A stretch of DNA of 64,000 bases from Spirochaetales bacterium (GTDB taxonomy: Bacteria > Spirochaetota > Spirochaetia > DSM-2461). Of this stretch, positions 43,431-51,368 are shown in pieces. The stretch spans positions 50,280 through 114,279 of the forward strand of contig JAQQAP010000023.1 in NCBI GenBank assembly GCA_028533045.1, in the 5' to 3' direction. Below the pieces are notes generated by a model, which was given only the letters and a program-made list of their open reading frames with translations, made no database searches and had not been told where the DNA came from. The translations under genes and the position numbers were made by a program. Position 1 is the first letter of the stretch. Every line of letters begins with the position of its first letter.

Positions 43431-43667
43431 ATGGCAAAAACAATAAACCTTGATAAGGCAAAACTCGGTGTTGTAACCGGGGCGGGAGTAGAGTTAGAAC
43501 TGGAGCTGGATAGTCAGAACCGGATTGTGATTCACATGGAATCGGCCGAGGGCGGCCACCGAATAATGGTGGGAAAGCATGAAGAGGACCACAAGGCGAT
43601 AGTTTGTTACCTTGATGATGTTCCCCCTCCCGAAGAGGAGTACAGCGGTCCCCGCTTGGTTAAGTAG
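43431..43667 (+). CDS. Small hypothetical protein (78 aa)
   Basis: Short acidic protein with strand-rich pattern ('KLGVVTGAGVELELELD', 'RIVIHMESAEGGHRIMVG') and a Pro/Glu tail. No family recognised. It is the last gene of the namZ-lipoprotein-hisH-hisF unit, six bases after hisF, and is closed by a strong terminator. Confidence 0.6.
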   Translation: MAKTINLDKAKLGVVTGAGVELELELDSQNRIVIHMESAEGGHRIMVGKHEEDHKAIVCYLDDVPPPEEEYSGPRLVK

Positions 43668-43671
43668 CGTA

Positions 43672-43711
43672 AAAAAGCCGTCCGGCCCGAATGGGTAGGA
43701 CGGCTTTTAAT
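43672..43711. terminator. Bidirectional rho-independent terminator
   Basis: AAAAGCCGTCC pairs perfectly with GGACGGCTTTT around a 14-base loop; A-run on one side and T-run on the other. It separates the hisF unit (plus) from the converging small secreted-protein gene (minus). Confidence 0.9.
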
Positions 43712-44080
43712 TTATTTCCGGAAGGTCAGATCCGTTTCGTAATGCTGGCCGTTGTCCCGGTCAATAATCATTTCCAGGTCCATGTTGGTCACACCCTTGA
43801 TAAAGGTGTAGTCCCGTCCTGTTTCGTCACAGGAGAAGGAGAGTTCCACTCCTTTCATGCTTCCCTTAACATCAAAGTCTTCCACTTTGTCCTTAAAGTC
43901 AAAGACAAGGCTGCCGTCGGTCATGTAAAGCTGAATTGTTTCGGCGGAAAAGGTCCAAACCGCATCATATTCGGCATCAAGCCATTTTCCTACGGGGAAA
44001 TCTCCCAGATCAATTGACTCGGCGGAAACCGCAAAAAGAGCCAGTACAGTCATTAACACAACAAGAACTGTTTTTTTCAT
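43712..44080 (-). CDS. Small secreted protein of unknown function (122 aa)
   Basis: Signal peptide (1-20, cleavage after VSA) followed by a strand-rich mature domain with 'GKWLDAEYDAVWTFSAETI' and 'GVELSFSCDETGRDYTFI', which resembles a small lipocalin-like or META-like barrel; a firm family cannot be named. GGAGG lies six bases before the ATG. Stand-alone gene. Confidence 0.65.
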   Translation of the reverse strand: MKKTVLVVLMTVLALFAVSAESIDLGDFPVGKWLDAEYDAVWTFSAETIQLYMTDGSLVFDFKDKVEDFDVKGSMKGVELSFSCDETGRDYTFIKGVTNMDLEMIIDRDNGQHYETDLTFRK

Positions 44081-44145
44081 TTAATCCTCCATGAAATGTA
44101 TCTTGGTTTAAGTTTAGTTGGCGAAGTCCCAATTTTCCATACCAA

Positions 44146-44174
44146 TTGCACAAGAAGGGGATTTTCTCTACTCT
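44146..44174 (+). promoter_or_regulatory. Weak promoter of the HAD gene (possible leaderless)
   Basis: TTGCAC (44146-44151) and TACTCT (44169-44174), spacing 17; six bases then lead to the ATG at 44181. The -10 box is poor, so this is tentative. Confidence 0.35.
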
Positions 44175-44180
44175 GAGTCT

Positions 44181-44813
44181 ATGAAAGATTACGAAACATA
44201 CCTCTTTGATGTGGACGGCACCCTGTTGGATACGATGGAGTTGATATACAGAAGCTTCCGGGCTACTTTGGCCAAATACGACGGACCCGATCTCAGCCGG
44301 GACGATATTCTTTCCCGCATCGGCATTCCCCTAAAGAATCAGCTTAGTCTCTATTTGGGGGACCGGGGGGATACTATGGGAGAAATCATGGACTACCATA
44401 GGGATTTCCAGTTTACCATCTACCAGGAGCATCTAAAGGTTTTTCCCCGGGTGAAAGAGGTTTTGGAGGAACTGAAAGGACGGAATAAACCCCTCGCCGT
44501 GGTTACGTCCCGTTCCCGGTCTTCCCTGATTCCCTACCTGGATCAGTTCGGCCTGACAAATCTTTTTGACTTCCTCGTTGAACCCTCCTGTACGGAGAAG
44601 CACAAACCTCATCCGGACCCGGTCCTCTATGCTCTGGATAAGCTGAATAAGCCCGCCGAAAGCGCTCTCTTTGTGGGAGATGCCTATGTAGATATGGAGA
44701 GCGGGCAGCGGGCCGGTACCGATACGGCCTTTGTTCTCTGGGGGCCGAATGATCCGACAAAAATGGACCCCCAGCCTACCTGGCTCCTTAACTCTATGAC
44801 CGATTTGGTATAA
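44181..44813 (+). CDS. HAD family hydrolase (phosphoglycolate phosphatase-like)
   Basis: 210 residues from ATG 44181. HAD motifs in order: 'LFDVDGTLLDT' (nucleophile Asp 9 and acid/base Asp 11), 'VVTSRSRSSL' (Thr/Ser), 'KHKPHPDPVLYAL' (Lys) and 'FVGDAYVDMESGQRAG' (acidic pair). The alpha-helical C1 cap between motifs I and II is that of the Gph/PpaX group. The substrate is not certain; pyrophosphate or phosphoglycolate are common. The frame is open for 21 codons upstream but without family similarity. Confidence 0.87.
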   Translation: MKDYETYLFDVDGTLLDTMELIYRSFRATLAKYDGPDLSRDDILSRIGIPLKNQLSLYLGDRGDTMGEIMDYHRDFQFTIYQEHLKVFPRVKEVLEELKGRNKPLAVVTSRSRSSLIPYLDQFGLTNLFDFLVEPSCTEKHKPHPDPVLYALDKLNKPAESALFVGDAYVDMESGQRAGTDTAFVLWGPNDPTKMDPQPTWLLNSMTDLV

Positions 44814-44894
44814 AACAGTTTCCATTGTTTTTTCCCTTGATTTATGGCCCTTCTCCTGAGAAAATAGAATTATCAAAAGCCTAAGGAGGCGTGT

Positions 44895-44927
44895 TTGGAT
44901 AATCGAAGTAAGGGTGCCCTGTTATAG
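44895..44927 (+). CDS. Putative 10-residue leader peptide ahead of RNHCP gene
   Basis: TTG start five bases after a perfect AAGGAGG, encoding MDNRSKGALL and a TAG. The coding end lies inside the left arm of a strong hairpin (44915-44939). Too short for similarity; support comes from the ideal Shine-Dalgarno, which otherwise has no gene, and from the hairpin overlap. Could be a ribosome-sensing leader. Confidence 0.45.
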   Translation: MDNRSKGALL

Positions 44928-44942
44928 AGGTACAGGGCAGCC
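44915..44942 (+). promoter_or_regulatory. Leader hairpin upstream of the RNHCP gene
   Basis: TGCCCTGT (44915-44922) pairs with ACAGGGCA (44932-44939), nine-base loop, extended by GG/CC with a bulge. No T-run follows, so it is not a terminator on its own. The short ORF's stop codon lies in the loop. Confidence 0.5.
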
Positions 44943-44988
44943 GCTCATTTCACGTTTTACAATATTAATAACAAGGAAATGACAATCA

Positions 44989-45393
44989 ATGTCCAGAACA
45001 AATACAATTAGAAATAACCCCGGGGAAGCCTTTATTTGCCGTTTCTGCGGGAAAGCCGTCTCGCCCCTATTATATGGAGGGGATCACCGTAATCACTGTC
45101 CTCACTGTTTATGCAGTGTCCATGTGGATATCCTGCCGGGAGACCGACGAGCTCGTTGCCGCGGTATTATGAAGCCCATTGGCCTGTGGATGAGAGAAAG
45201 CGGAGAGGCGGCTCTCATACATCGCTGCGAAAATTGCGGTGTAATTAAAACCAATAGAATCGGGGCCGATGACAACGAGAGGCGGCTTTTTATGTTGGCC
45301 GCTTCCCCTTTGGCCCAACTGCCCTTTCCTACGGGGAAGGCTTTGGAGGCTCTTGCCGACCTGTCTATGAACGGGGAGGTTTTCCATGGTTGA
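44989..45393 (+). CDS. RNHCP domain-containing zinc protein
   Basis: 134 residues. The family name motif R34-N-H-C-P38 is present. Three CxxC knuckles (C17/C20, C37/C40, C80/C83) would bind zinc. The domain is small, cytoplasmic and of unknown function; its coupling to rsgA (eight-base overlap) suggests a link with ribosome assembly or stress, which is inference. Preceded by a leader ORF and hairpin. Confidence 0.8.
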   Translation: MSRTNTIRNNPGEAFICRFCGKAVSPLLYGGDHRNHCPHCLCSVHVDILPGDRRARCRGIMKPIGLWMRESGEAALIHRCENCGVIKTNRIGADDNERRLFMLAASPLAQLPFPTGKALEALADLSMNGEVFHG

Positions 45394-46438
45394 TTGGGGG
45401 AAACTGATTCAAATTGACAGTAAAAGTGATGGTCTCATCACAGCTCGGGTTATAGGAGTGAATCGGGAGATTTACCAACTTGGGGTCGTGGGACGAAGCA
45501 AAGCGGTTCGGGGAGAATTAAGCGGACGTCTGAGATTTGCCAGTGAGTCCGGGGAACTTCCTGTAGTGGGGGATTGGGTACGCTGTGCCGACCAGGGAGA
45601 CTTCCTTTTGATCGTGGATGTTCTACCACGAAAAACAATCTTGAGCCGGAAAACCGCCGGTATACGTACGGAAGAGCAGCCTCTGGCGGCCAATGTGGAT
45701 GTGGTTGCCATAGTCCAAGGCCTGGACGGGGGGCGCAACTTTTCCCTAAGAGGAATGGAGCGCTACCTGACTCTGGCCTGGGATTCGGGAGCCACCCCAC
45801 TCATTATTTTAAATAAGGCCGATCTCTGCGAAGAGGGAGAAGCCTTCCGGAATGAAGCGGAACTGGCCGCTCCCGGTGTAGATATACTGATTACCAGCGC
45901 CGTAGAAGGGAAGGGCCTGGAGGAAGTCAAGAAGAAGCTGAAAGGCAGAACGGCGGTCCTCATAGGTCCTTCGGGCGTAGGGAAGTCAGCCTTGACCAAT
46001 GCCCTTTTGGGTGAAGAGTCACGGGAGACCGGGGCCATTCGTGAGGGTGACAAAAGAGGCCGCCATACGACCACTTCCTCCCGGCTTTTTCCTCTCTCTT
46101 CCGGTGGGTGGCTTATTGACTCTCCCGGCTTGAAAGAGGTGCAGCTCTGGGGCGAAGAGGAGAGTGTGGATGATACTTTTAGTGAGATCCGCGAATGGGC
46201 AGAAAAGTGTCGTTTTAAGGATTGTACTCACCAGGGTGAGCCGGGCTGTGCCGTTCAGGAGGCTTTGAGGGACGGACTGATTGATCCCGGTCGTTACGGA
46301 GCTTATCTGGACCTGCGTCGGGAGATGTCCTGGCTCGAGAGCCGGAGAAGCGAGAAGTATCATCTTGAAGAGAGGAAAAAAGGAAAGACTCTGAGTAAGC
46401 ATATCCGCAGCATGAAATCGGATAAATCGATATATTAG
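45386..46438 (+). CDS. rsgA: Small-subunit ribosome biogenesis GTPase RsgA
   Basis: RsgA/YjeQ, 350 residues. Circularly permuted GTPase that checks 30S maturation. An OB fold (about 15-90) is followed by G4 'LIILNKADLCEE', G5-like 'TSAVEGKGLEE', G1 'LIGPSGVGKSALTNAL', G2 'RHTTTSS' and G3 'DSPGLKEV', and then the zinc knuckle 'CRFKDCTHQGEPGC'. GGGGAGGT precedes the ATG inside the RNHCP gene. Confidence 0.94.
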   Translation: MVDWGKLIQIDSKSDGLITARVIGVNREIYQLGVVGRSKAVRGELSGRLRFASESGELPVVGDWVRCADQGDFLLIVDVLPRKTILSRKTAGIRTEEQPLAANVDVVAIVQGLDGGRNFSLRGMERYLTLAWDSGATPLIILNKADLCEEGEAFRNEAELAAPGVDILITSAVEGKGLEEVKKKLKGRTAVLIGPSGVGKSALTNALLGEESRETGAIREGDKRGRHTTTSSRLFPLSSGGWLIDSPGLKEVQLWGEEESVDDTFSEIREWAEKCRFKDCTHQGEPGCAVQEALRDGLIDPGRYGAYLDLRREMSWLESRRSEKYHLEERKKGKTLSKHIRSMKSDKSIY

Positions 46439-46502
46439 TTGCCTTTTTCCTTTGAAATCGCTATATTTATGACTTGGATATATACTCACTTAAGGAGCTA
46501 TC

Positions 46503-47087
46503 ATGGCCGAAAAGGACGATAAGACAAAAAACGAGCAGGAGACCCCCGATCTGGCGCAGAAGATGCTTCAGACAAGAACTATTCTTCTGACCGGTGAAAT
46601 AAATAAGGAATTGGCCGAAAAGGTTATCAAGCAGCTGCTGCTTTTGGAAGCCGATTCGGAAGATCCCATTAAAATCTTCATTGACTCCCCCGGGGGAGAT
46701 GCGGATGCGGGATTTGCCATGTACGATATGATTCGCTTCATCAAGGCTCCCGTTTACTGTATTGGAATGGGACTCGTGGCCAGTGCGGCGAGCATCGTGC
46801 TTATTGCCGTTCCCAATGAAAGAAGAATCGCCCTTCCCAACTCCCACTACCTGATTCACCAGCCTTTGAGCGGTATTCGCGGTGTGGCTACGGAGATTGA
46901 GATTCACGCCAACGAGCTGGAAAAGCTCCGGATAAAAATCAATAAGTTGATTGCTGCAGAAACGGGAAAATCGGAAGAGCAGGTCTCTGCCGATACGGAC
47001 CGGGACTACTGGATGACTGCCGAAGAAGCTTTGGACTATAATCTGGTTTCCCGGATTATCTCCAAGCGGGATGAATTGGGCGTTTAG
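46503..47087 (+). CDS. clpP: ATP-dependent Clp protease proteolytic subunit
   Basis: ClpP family, 194 residues. 'IKIFIDSPGGDADAGFAMYD' and 'SHYLIHQPLSG' (catalytic His 119) are clear; the nucleophile is Ser94 in 'GLVASAASIV' (usual G-x-A-A-S-M-G, here V-A-S-A-A). The final Asp lies in 'ADTDRDYWMTAEEALDYNLV'. The N-terminus is an acidic/Lys extension of about 20 residues. AAGGAG precedes the ATG. No clpX adjoins. The slightly unusual nucleophile loop suggests a second, divergent ClpP. It converges on the next gene with a four-base overlap. Confidence 0.92.
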   Translation: MAEKDDKTKNEQETPDLAQKMLQTRTILLTGEINKELAEKVIKQLLLLEADSEDPIKIFIDSPGGDADAGFAMYDMIRFIKAPVYCIGMGLVASAASIVLIAVPNERRIALPNSHYLIHQPLSGIRGVATEIEIHANELEKLRIKINKLIAAETGKSEEQVSADTDRDYWMTAEEALDYNLVSRIISKRDELGV

Positions 47088-48268
47088 TCCTCAAAAATGC
47101 CGTCGCTGTAGGGATAGCGGCGGCTGACCAGATACTCCAGCTGGTCGTAGATCATAAGCATAACCTCCGGCAAATAGGGGGTTATGCGGTCGATATATTC
47201 GGTATTTTCCGGCTTGAGCGTTTTGATTCTGTTAAAGCGCCACTGGAAGTAACCGGCCACTTCCTTTCTGTGAAGCTGGAGGGTATATCCGAGCATCTCA
47301 TTATACATGAGAACTTCATCGCTTGGATCATAAGCATTATTCACCATAAAGAAACGCCATATCTCACGATAGTTTTCGGGAAGACCCATCCAGTAGCTGC
47401 GAATCTCTTCTCGGAACTCTTCATCGGTAAAGAAAAGCCCGTGGAGGGATTCGTGGGTAATAAAACGCTGCCGCAGGGTGGGAGATGTCTCCCGGGTGAT
47501 AGAGACAATGGCCCCCTCTCCGGTGAGGTACTCCTTGCCGTCAAACAGAATGATCCCCTTATTAAGAAGAATCTGCCGTAGATCGAGCTCTTCCCTGTTT
47601 AAGGGGAAATCCTCTTCTCTTGCCAGATTATAAAAGGAGACCAAACCTTCCGCACTGTAGTCGTGGGCGTTCCAGCCGTGGAGGCCTTCTATTTCCTCAT
47701 CGGTCATAAGAGTGCCCCGGTAACCGGGTTTTTCCATGAAGAAGGCCAGTCTTTTAAAGTATTTGTCCTGTACTTCGTAATTCTTGAAATCAAATATGAG
47801 GATGTTGTTACCTTCGTCCCAGAGGTAAAGAAAGTAGTCGTCTTCCAACTCTTTTTCATTGGAAAGTATGGTCTGGTGATTATCTCCCTCTTGATTTTTC
47901 TGTGTTGAATTACTTGTCGAAAGAGAGAAGGAAACCTGTGACCCTTCCCAGTCCTGAATGCTTATAAAAGAGACGGGGAAGTCCGGAAGGGAGGAGGGAG
48001 AAAAGCTTTCGGAAAGGGACGATTCCCCATCCAGGGGAGGAAGGATTAGTTCCATGTGATCTTCCAGCCCTTCAAGGACCAAGAGGCAAGACAGGTCTGA
48101 ACGATAGGTCAGGCTTAAGTCAGTCTGTTCCAAATTGAGGGGAAAGGGGAAAAAGTATCCCCTCCGGGTGCTATCTTCCAGTAGCGGTGGAGAGGCGGCT
48201 ATTCCGATGGGAATAATTAACATAAAGAGAAGTAATGATAAAGTTCTCGTCCGAATAGCCTGCCCCAT
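47084..48268 (-). CDS. Secreted putative zinc metallopeptidase (HESLH)
   Basis: About 394 residues from ATG 48268 (signal peptide, cleavage near GIAAS). Its central-to-C-terminal part holds an HExxH motif, 'ITHESLHGLFF', and about 50 residues later 'MYNEMLGYTLQ', which would give the third zinc ligand of a gluzincin. The N-terminal part is strand rich. A start 13 codons upstream is open but would run 35 bases into purC; the chosen ATG begins five bases after the purC stop. Probably co-transcribed with purC, without obvious functional link. Substrate unknown. Confidence 0.65.
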   Translation of the reverse strand: MGQAIRTRTLSLLLFMLIIPIGIAASPPLLEDSTRRGYFFPFPLNLEQTDLSLTYRSDLSCLLVLEGLEDHMELILPPLDGESSLSESFSPSSLPDFPVSFISIQDWEGSQVSFSLSTSNSTQKNQEGDNHQTILSNEKELEDDYFLYLWDEGNNILIFDFKNYEVQDKYFKRLAFFMEKPGYRGTLMTDEEIEGLHGWNAHDYSAEGLVSFYNLAREEDFPLNREELDLRQILLNKGIILFDGKEYLTGEGAIVSITRETSPTLRQRFITHESLHGLFFTDEEFREEIRSYWMGLPENYREIWRFFMVNNAYDPSDEVLMYNEMLGYTLQLHRKEVAGYFQWRFNRIKTLKPENTEYIDRITPYLPEVMLMIYDQLEYLVSRRYPYSDGIFED

Positions 48269-48272
48269 CCTA

Positions 48273-49361
48273 TTAAAGTACCAGTCCCAAAGGTGCCAGG
48301 GCGTCAAGAATGTCCTGTTTGGGCGATTCGGATATCTCCAGGGGAGCTCCGGTGATTTTTTCGGCCAGATTGGTATAGAGGCGGCTGACTTCCATCATCT
48401 GCTCATCTTTGAGGCGGAACGATTCGGCCAGGGCTTTTCTTTCTTCCATTCGGTCCTTGTTCACCAGTACATCCCGGTCGGGTACGCTGTTCTGGAGCAT
48501 TTCTCGGAAGTACTCTTTGGACTCTTCCCGGATATCGCCCTTTTCGTAAAGGCTTTTGTCCCAGTAACGGGAGGAGTCGGGGGTGCCGATTTCGTCGATA
48601 TAGATAAGACGGGCTTCATCCCCTTCGCCGATATAGCCGAATTCGAACTTGGTGTCCACGAAGACCTTACCGACCTTGTCCAGCTCTTTGGTAATCAGGT
48701 TAAAACCTTCGGTGAGGAGCTTTTCGTAGTGGGCCACATCGTCGGCGGAACGGAAGTTAAAGGTGTCCAGGTTATTCATGATCTGTTCCCGGGTGATGTT
48801 AACATCGTCGATTTCGGGGATGTCCGCCACGCCGGTGATGATACCCTTGGTTGAGGGAGTAATAAGTAGTTCGTCCATCTTCTGGTTCTTTTTAAGACCT
48901 TCCGGCAGTTCAATACCGCAGATTTCCCTGTTGCCCTTTTCGTAGGAGCGCCACATGCTTCCCGTAATATATTGACGGGCAATGGCTTCTACCATAACAG
49001 GACGGGCTTTTCTTACAATCCATACGAGGGGGTGGGGTACGTGAACGATATGGTTTCCCGCCAGTCCTTCCTCTTCGAAGCGGGTGAACCAGTAGCGGGA
49101 AATGGCGTTGAGGGCGGCTCCCTTGCCGGGAATCCCCTTCATACCACCTTCGCTCTGCCATATGCATTCGTAAGCGGAGATTCGGTCGCTAATGACCATG
49201 AGGGCCAGTTCTTCTCCCTCTAAGCCAAACTGCTTGTTCAGTCTGATATTATCTTCTTTCGTAAGCCAGTAAACCGATCGAACCTTACCGGAATGAATCT
49301 CTCCGGCGTGTTTGATAGGAAGATCGTCCGTTTTTACCAGGGCTTTCTGTTCCATTGTCAT
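48273..49361 (-). CDS. purC: Phosphoribosylaminoimidazole-succinocarboxamide synthase
   Basis: SAICAR synthetase, 362 residues. ATP-dependent joining of aspartate to CAIR in purine synthesis. 'GKVRSVYWL' (nucleotide-binding), 'MVISDRISAYECIW', 'GIPGKGAALNAISRYWF', 'VVEAIARQYITGS'-like, 'FVDTKFEFGYI' and 'IDEIGTPDSSRYW' are family segments. It is longer than the enterobacterial enzyme (about 240) and belongs to the long type. GGGAG precedes the ATG. Confidence 0.95.
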   Translation of the reverse strand: MTMEQKALVKTDDLPIKHAGEIHSGKVRSVYWLTKEDNIRLNKQFGLEGEELALMVISDRISAYECIWQSEGGMKGIPGKGAALNAISRYWFTRFEEEGLAGNHIVHVPHPLVWIVRKARPVMVEAIARQYITGSMWRSYEKGNREICGIELPEGLKKNQKMDELLITPSTKGIITGVADIPEIDDVNITREQIMNNLDTFNFRSADDVAHYEKLLTEGFNLITKELDKVGKVFVDTKFEFGYIGEGDEARLIYIDEIGTPDSSRYWDKSLYEKGDIREESKEYFREMLQNSVPDRDVLVNKDRMEERKALAESFRLKDEQMMEVSRLYTNLAEKITGAPLEISESPKQDILDALAPLGLVL

Positions 49362-49422
49362 AATTATTACTCCCGATGTTGGCCCGATAGGGTCGGACCG
49401 GAAAATTTTGAATGAGGCTAAT

Positions 49423-49450
49423 TCTATACTGTTAAATGGTTAATAGTCAA
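49423..49450 (-). promoter_or_regulatory. purC promoter
   Basis: TTGACT (49450-49445) and TATAGA (49428-49423), spacing 16, on the minus strand. About 55 untranslated bases precede the purC start and contain an imperfect GC-rich hairpin (49381-49400). Confidence 0.6.
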
Positions 49451-49497
49451 CTATTTGCGACTTGTTTTAGTTTTTGTTGAACCGAATTATCGCAATT

Positions 49498-49543
49498 TAC
49501 CCCAAATGGGGTATAGACAAAACTGGGTATGTTTAGGTAATTT
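49498..49543 (+). promoter_or_regulatory. Shared palindrome plus promoter, copy A
   Basis: TACCCC-AAAT-GGGGTA (49498-49513) is followed directly by TAGACA (49514-49519) and, 18 bases on, TAATTT (49538-49543). The start codon at 49576 lies about 32 bases downstream. Copies B, C and D have the same order of elements. Confidence 0.6.
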
Positions 49544-49575
49544 ATCAATCATAATAAATAAACGAGGATGTATCT

Positions 49576-50514
49576 ATGAGAAGGCTATTACTACTAACCC
49601 TGTTGACAATTGCCGTTCCAAGTCTTTTTGCCTATGAGGCGGGAGACTTTGTCATTAATGACTACCGGGTCAATATTCGACAGGGGCCGGGCCTGGATTA
49701 TCCGGTGGTCACCCAATTGAATCGGGGGGACAAGATCATTCCCATGGAGAAGGACCGGTTTGAGAGTATAGGGGACTGGGAGGATTACTGGTATAAAATC
49801 CAGCTTCCCAGTAAGGAAACGGCCTATGTTTATGGTCCTTTTATATCCTTTGCATTTAATAATCAGATTTTTGATAGTTCGCTCAGCTTTCATTCATTTG
49901 GTGATTATAATGCTCTGGGTCACGCCTTATATGAATACGATTACCAAAACAATTTTAAGCTGAAGGTTTTTGGTATTGAAAAAAAATCTTATACCGATGA
50001 TAAGGCGGATGAATTTTCAGAGCTGAATGATGTTATCCCCTTACTTAAGCGGGAAATCACAACCGGAATAGATTCGAAAGTTCAGAGCTATGAAGATGAA
50101 CAGGGAGAGCTCGGCTTAGAACGGCATACTCCGTCACTTAAGCTTATTGAAATGGAATCAAAAACCTTTGTTCTGTACAGTGTCCAATACTCAAAAACAA
50201 TTAAACTTGATCAAACACAGAGGGAAACTACCTCTGTTTCGTCCGAGGGGATATATATCGTATACCCCGACGGCTCTTATGATCTTATTTCATCTGAGCT
50301 AAGCGATATTAAGAGAAAAGAGTATGACATTACTAATGAAATGAGCAATTCCGGCTACACAGCTTTAGATCTGGTTACGGATATTGACAGAGATGATAAT
50401 CCGGAACTGTGGTACTGGGAAAATGGCTATGAAACGTCAGATTTATACATCCTGTTCTTATCAGAGGATTCTGTAAATAATTCCGGTTACCTGGTTGATT
50501 GGTCAAATTATTAA
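49576..50514 (+). CDS. Secreted SH3b-domain protein with DxDxDxNPE C-terminus
   Basis: 312 residues; signal peptide 1-19 (LFAYE). A bacterial SH3 domain follows (about 25-95: 'VINDYRVNIRQGPGLDYPVV', 'YWYKIQLPS', 'AYVYGPFISF'), as in wall-binding proteins. The rest is a domain shared with the genes at 53987 and 56741: 'LKLIEMESKTFVLYSVQYS' in the middle and 'VTDIDRDDNPELWYWENGYE' at the end, where the acidic D-x-D-x-D-D-N-P-E looks like a calcium-binding loop. Function unknown; a surface or periplasmic role is likely. Confidence 0.75.
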   Translation: MRRLLLLTLLTIAVPSLFAYEAGDFVINDYRVNIRQGPGLDYPVVTQLNRGDKIIPMEKDRFESIGDWEDYWYKIQLPSKETAYVYGPFISFAFNNQIFDSSLSFHSFGDYNALGHALYEYDYQNNFKLKVFGIEKKSYTDDKADEFSELNDVIPLLKREITTGIDSKVQSYEDEQGELGLERHTPSLKLIEMESKTFVLYSVQYSKTIKLDQTQRETTSVSSEGIYIVYPDGSYDLISSELSDIKRKEYDITNEMSNSGYTALDLVTDIDRDDNPELWYWENGYETSDLYILFLSEDSVNNSGYLVDWSNY

Positions 50515-50573
50515 AATCCTGCTTCGGAGAATCGGAGTAGAAAAACACAAATATTAAAACAAGAGAGAGGAAA

Positions 50574-51368
50574 ATGAAACACAAATTATTACTAAACGCA
50601 CTTTTTTATATGAGTCTTATATTATGTACAACAGAGCTTTTCGCCGAGCCTGTCAGCAGAGATGAATTAAGTAAAATGATTCAAAACGGTGAAGATGTAA
50701 CCCAGGTGGATACTTCTGAAATTACCGATATGAGCTATCTTTTTTTTGATACAGAAACTTTTAATCAGGATATATCCGGCTGGGACGTCAGCAAGGTAAC
50801 AGACATGAGTTATATGTTTGCCCTTTCCGGCTTCAATCAGGATATATCGGCTTGGGATGTGAGCCATGTCACCGATATGAATAATATGTTTGCCTGTGCG
50901 ATTTTTTTTGATCAGGATATATCGGCTTGGGATGTTTCGAGTGTTACCAATATGAGCTGTATGTTCAGTGTGGCGACTTCATTTAATCAGGATTTATCAA
51001 ACTGGGATGTTTCGAATGTAACAAATATGTGGGGGATGTTCTCCTTTGAATATTATTTCGAACTATTTATGATGGCTTTCTATATCGAGGGGGGGGACAT
51101 AGAAAGTAATTCAAACCCCGATATCTCCGGCTGGGATGTTTCAAATGTAGAATATATGGCCACCATGTTTGCCTATAATGGAGCCTTTAATCAGGATATA
51201 TCGGGCTGGGATGTCGGCAGTGTAATTAATATGGATGAGATGTTCAGAGGGGCCGGCAGCTTTAATCAGGATCTGACGGGATGGAATCTTGAATCGTTGA
51301 CTGATAAAAAAGATATTTTCCTTGATGCATCATCGATAAATCCCGAAACCGTTGAATATTTTAAATGA
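50574..51368 (+). CDS. BspA-like DUF285 repeat surface protein, signal-peptide type
   Basis: 264 residues with an ordinary signal peptide (MKHKLLLNALFYMSLILC..., cleavage before AEPVSR; no lipobox at the cleavage site). N-cap 'RDELSKMIQNGEDVTQVDTS' is followed by seven DUF285 repeats of about 25 residues with consensus FNQDIS-x-WDVS-x-VTDM. The array is interrupted by a 20-residue insertion after repeat four (around residue 165, Met/Tyr/Glu rich) and ends with a degenerate repeat (DLTGWNLESLTDKKD) without the usual C-cap. DUF285/BspA repeats form surface-exposed solenoids in other bacteria and are often adhesins; that use is inferred. Four-base ATGA overlap with the next paralogue. Confidence 0.88.
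   Translation: MKHKLLLNALFYMSLILCTTELFAEPVSRDELSKMIQNGEDVTQVDTSEITDMSYLFFDTETFNQDISGWDVSKVTDMSYMFALSGFNQDISAWDVSHVTDMNNMFACAIFFDQDISAWDVSSVTNMSCMFSVATSFNQDLSNWDVSNVTNMWGMFSFEYYFELFMMAFYIEGGDIESNSNPDISGWDVSNVEYMATMFAYNGAFNQDISGWDVGSVINMDEMFRGAGSFNQDLTGWNLESLTDKKDIFLDASSINPETVEYFK

Noticed and set aside
44118..44180. 21-codon N-terminal extension of the HAD phosphatase
   Set aside because: HAD proteins of this type start a few residues before DVDGT; the extension overlaps the likely promoter.
48135..48854. 239-codon plus-strand frame opposite purC
   Set aside because: purC is complete on the minus strand and the antisense product has no recognisable features.
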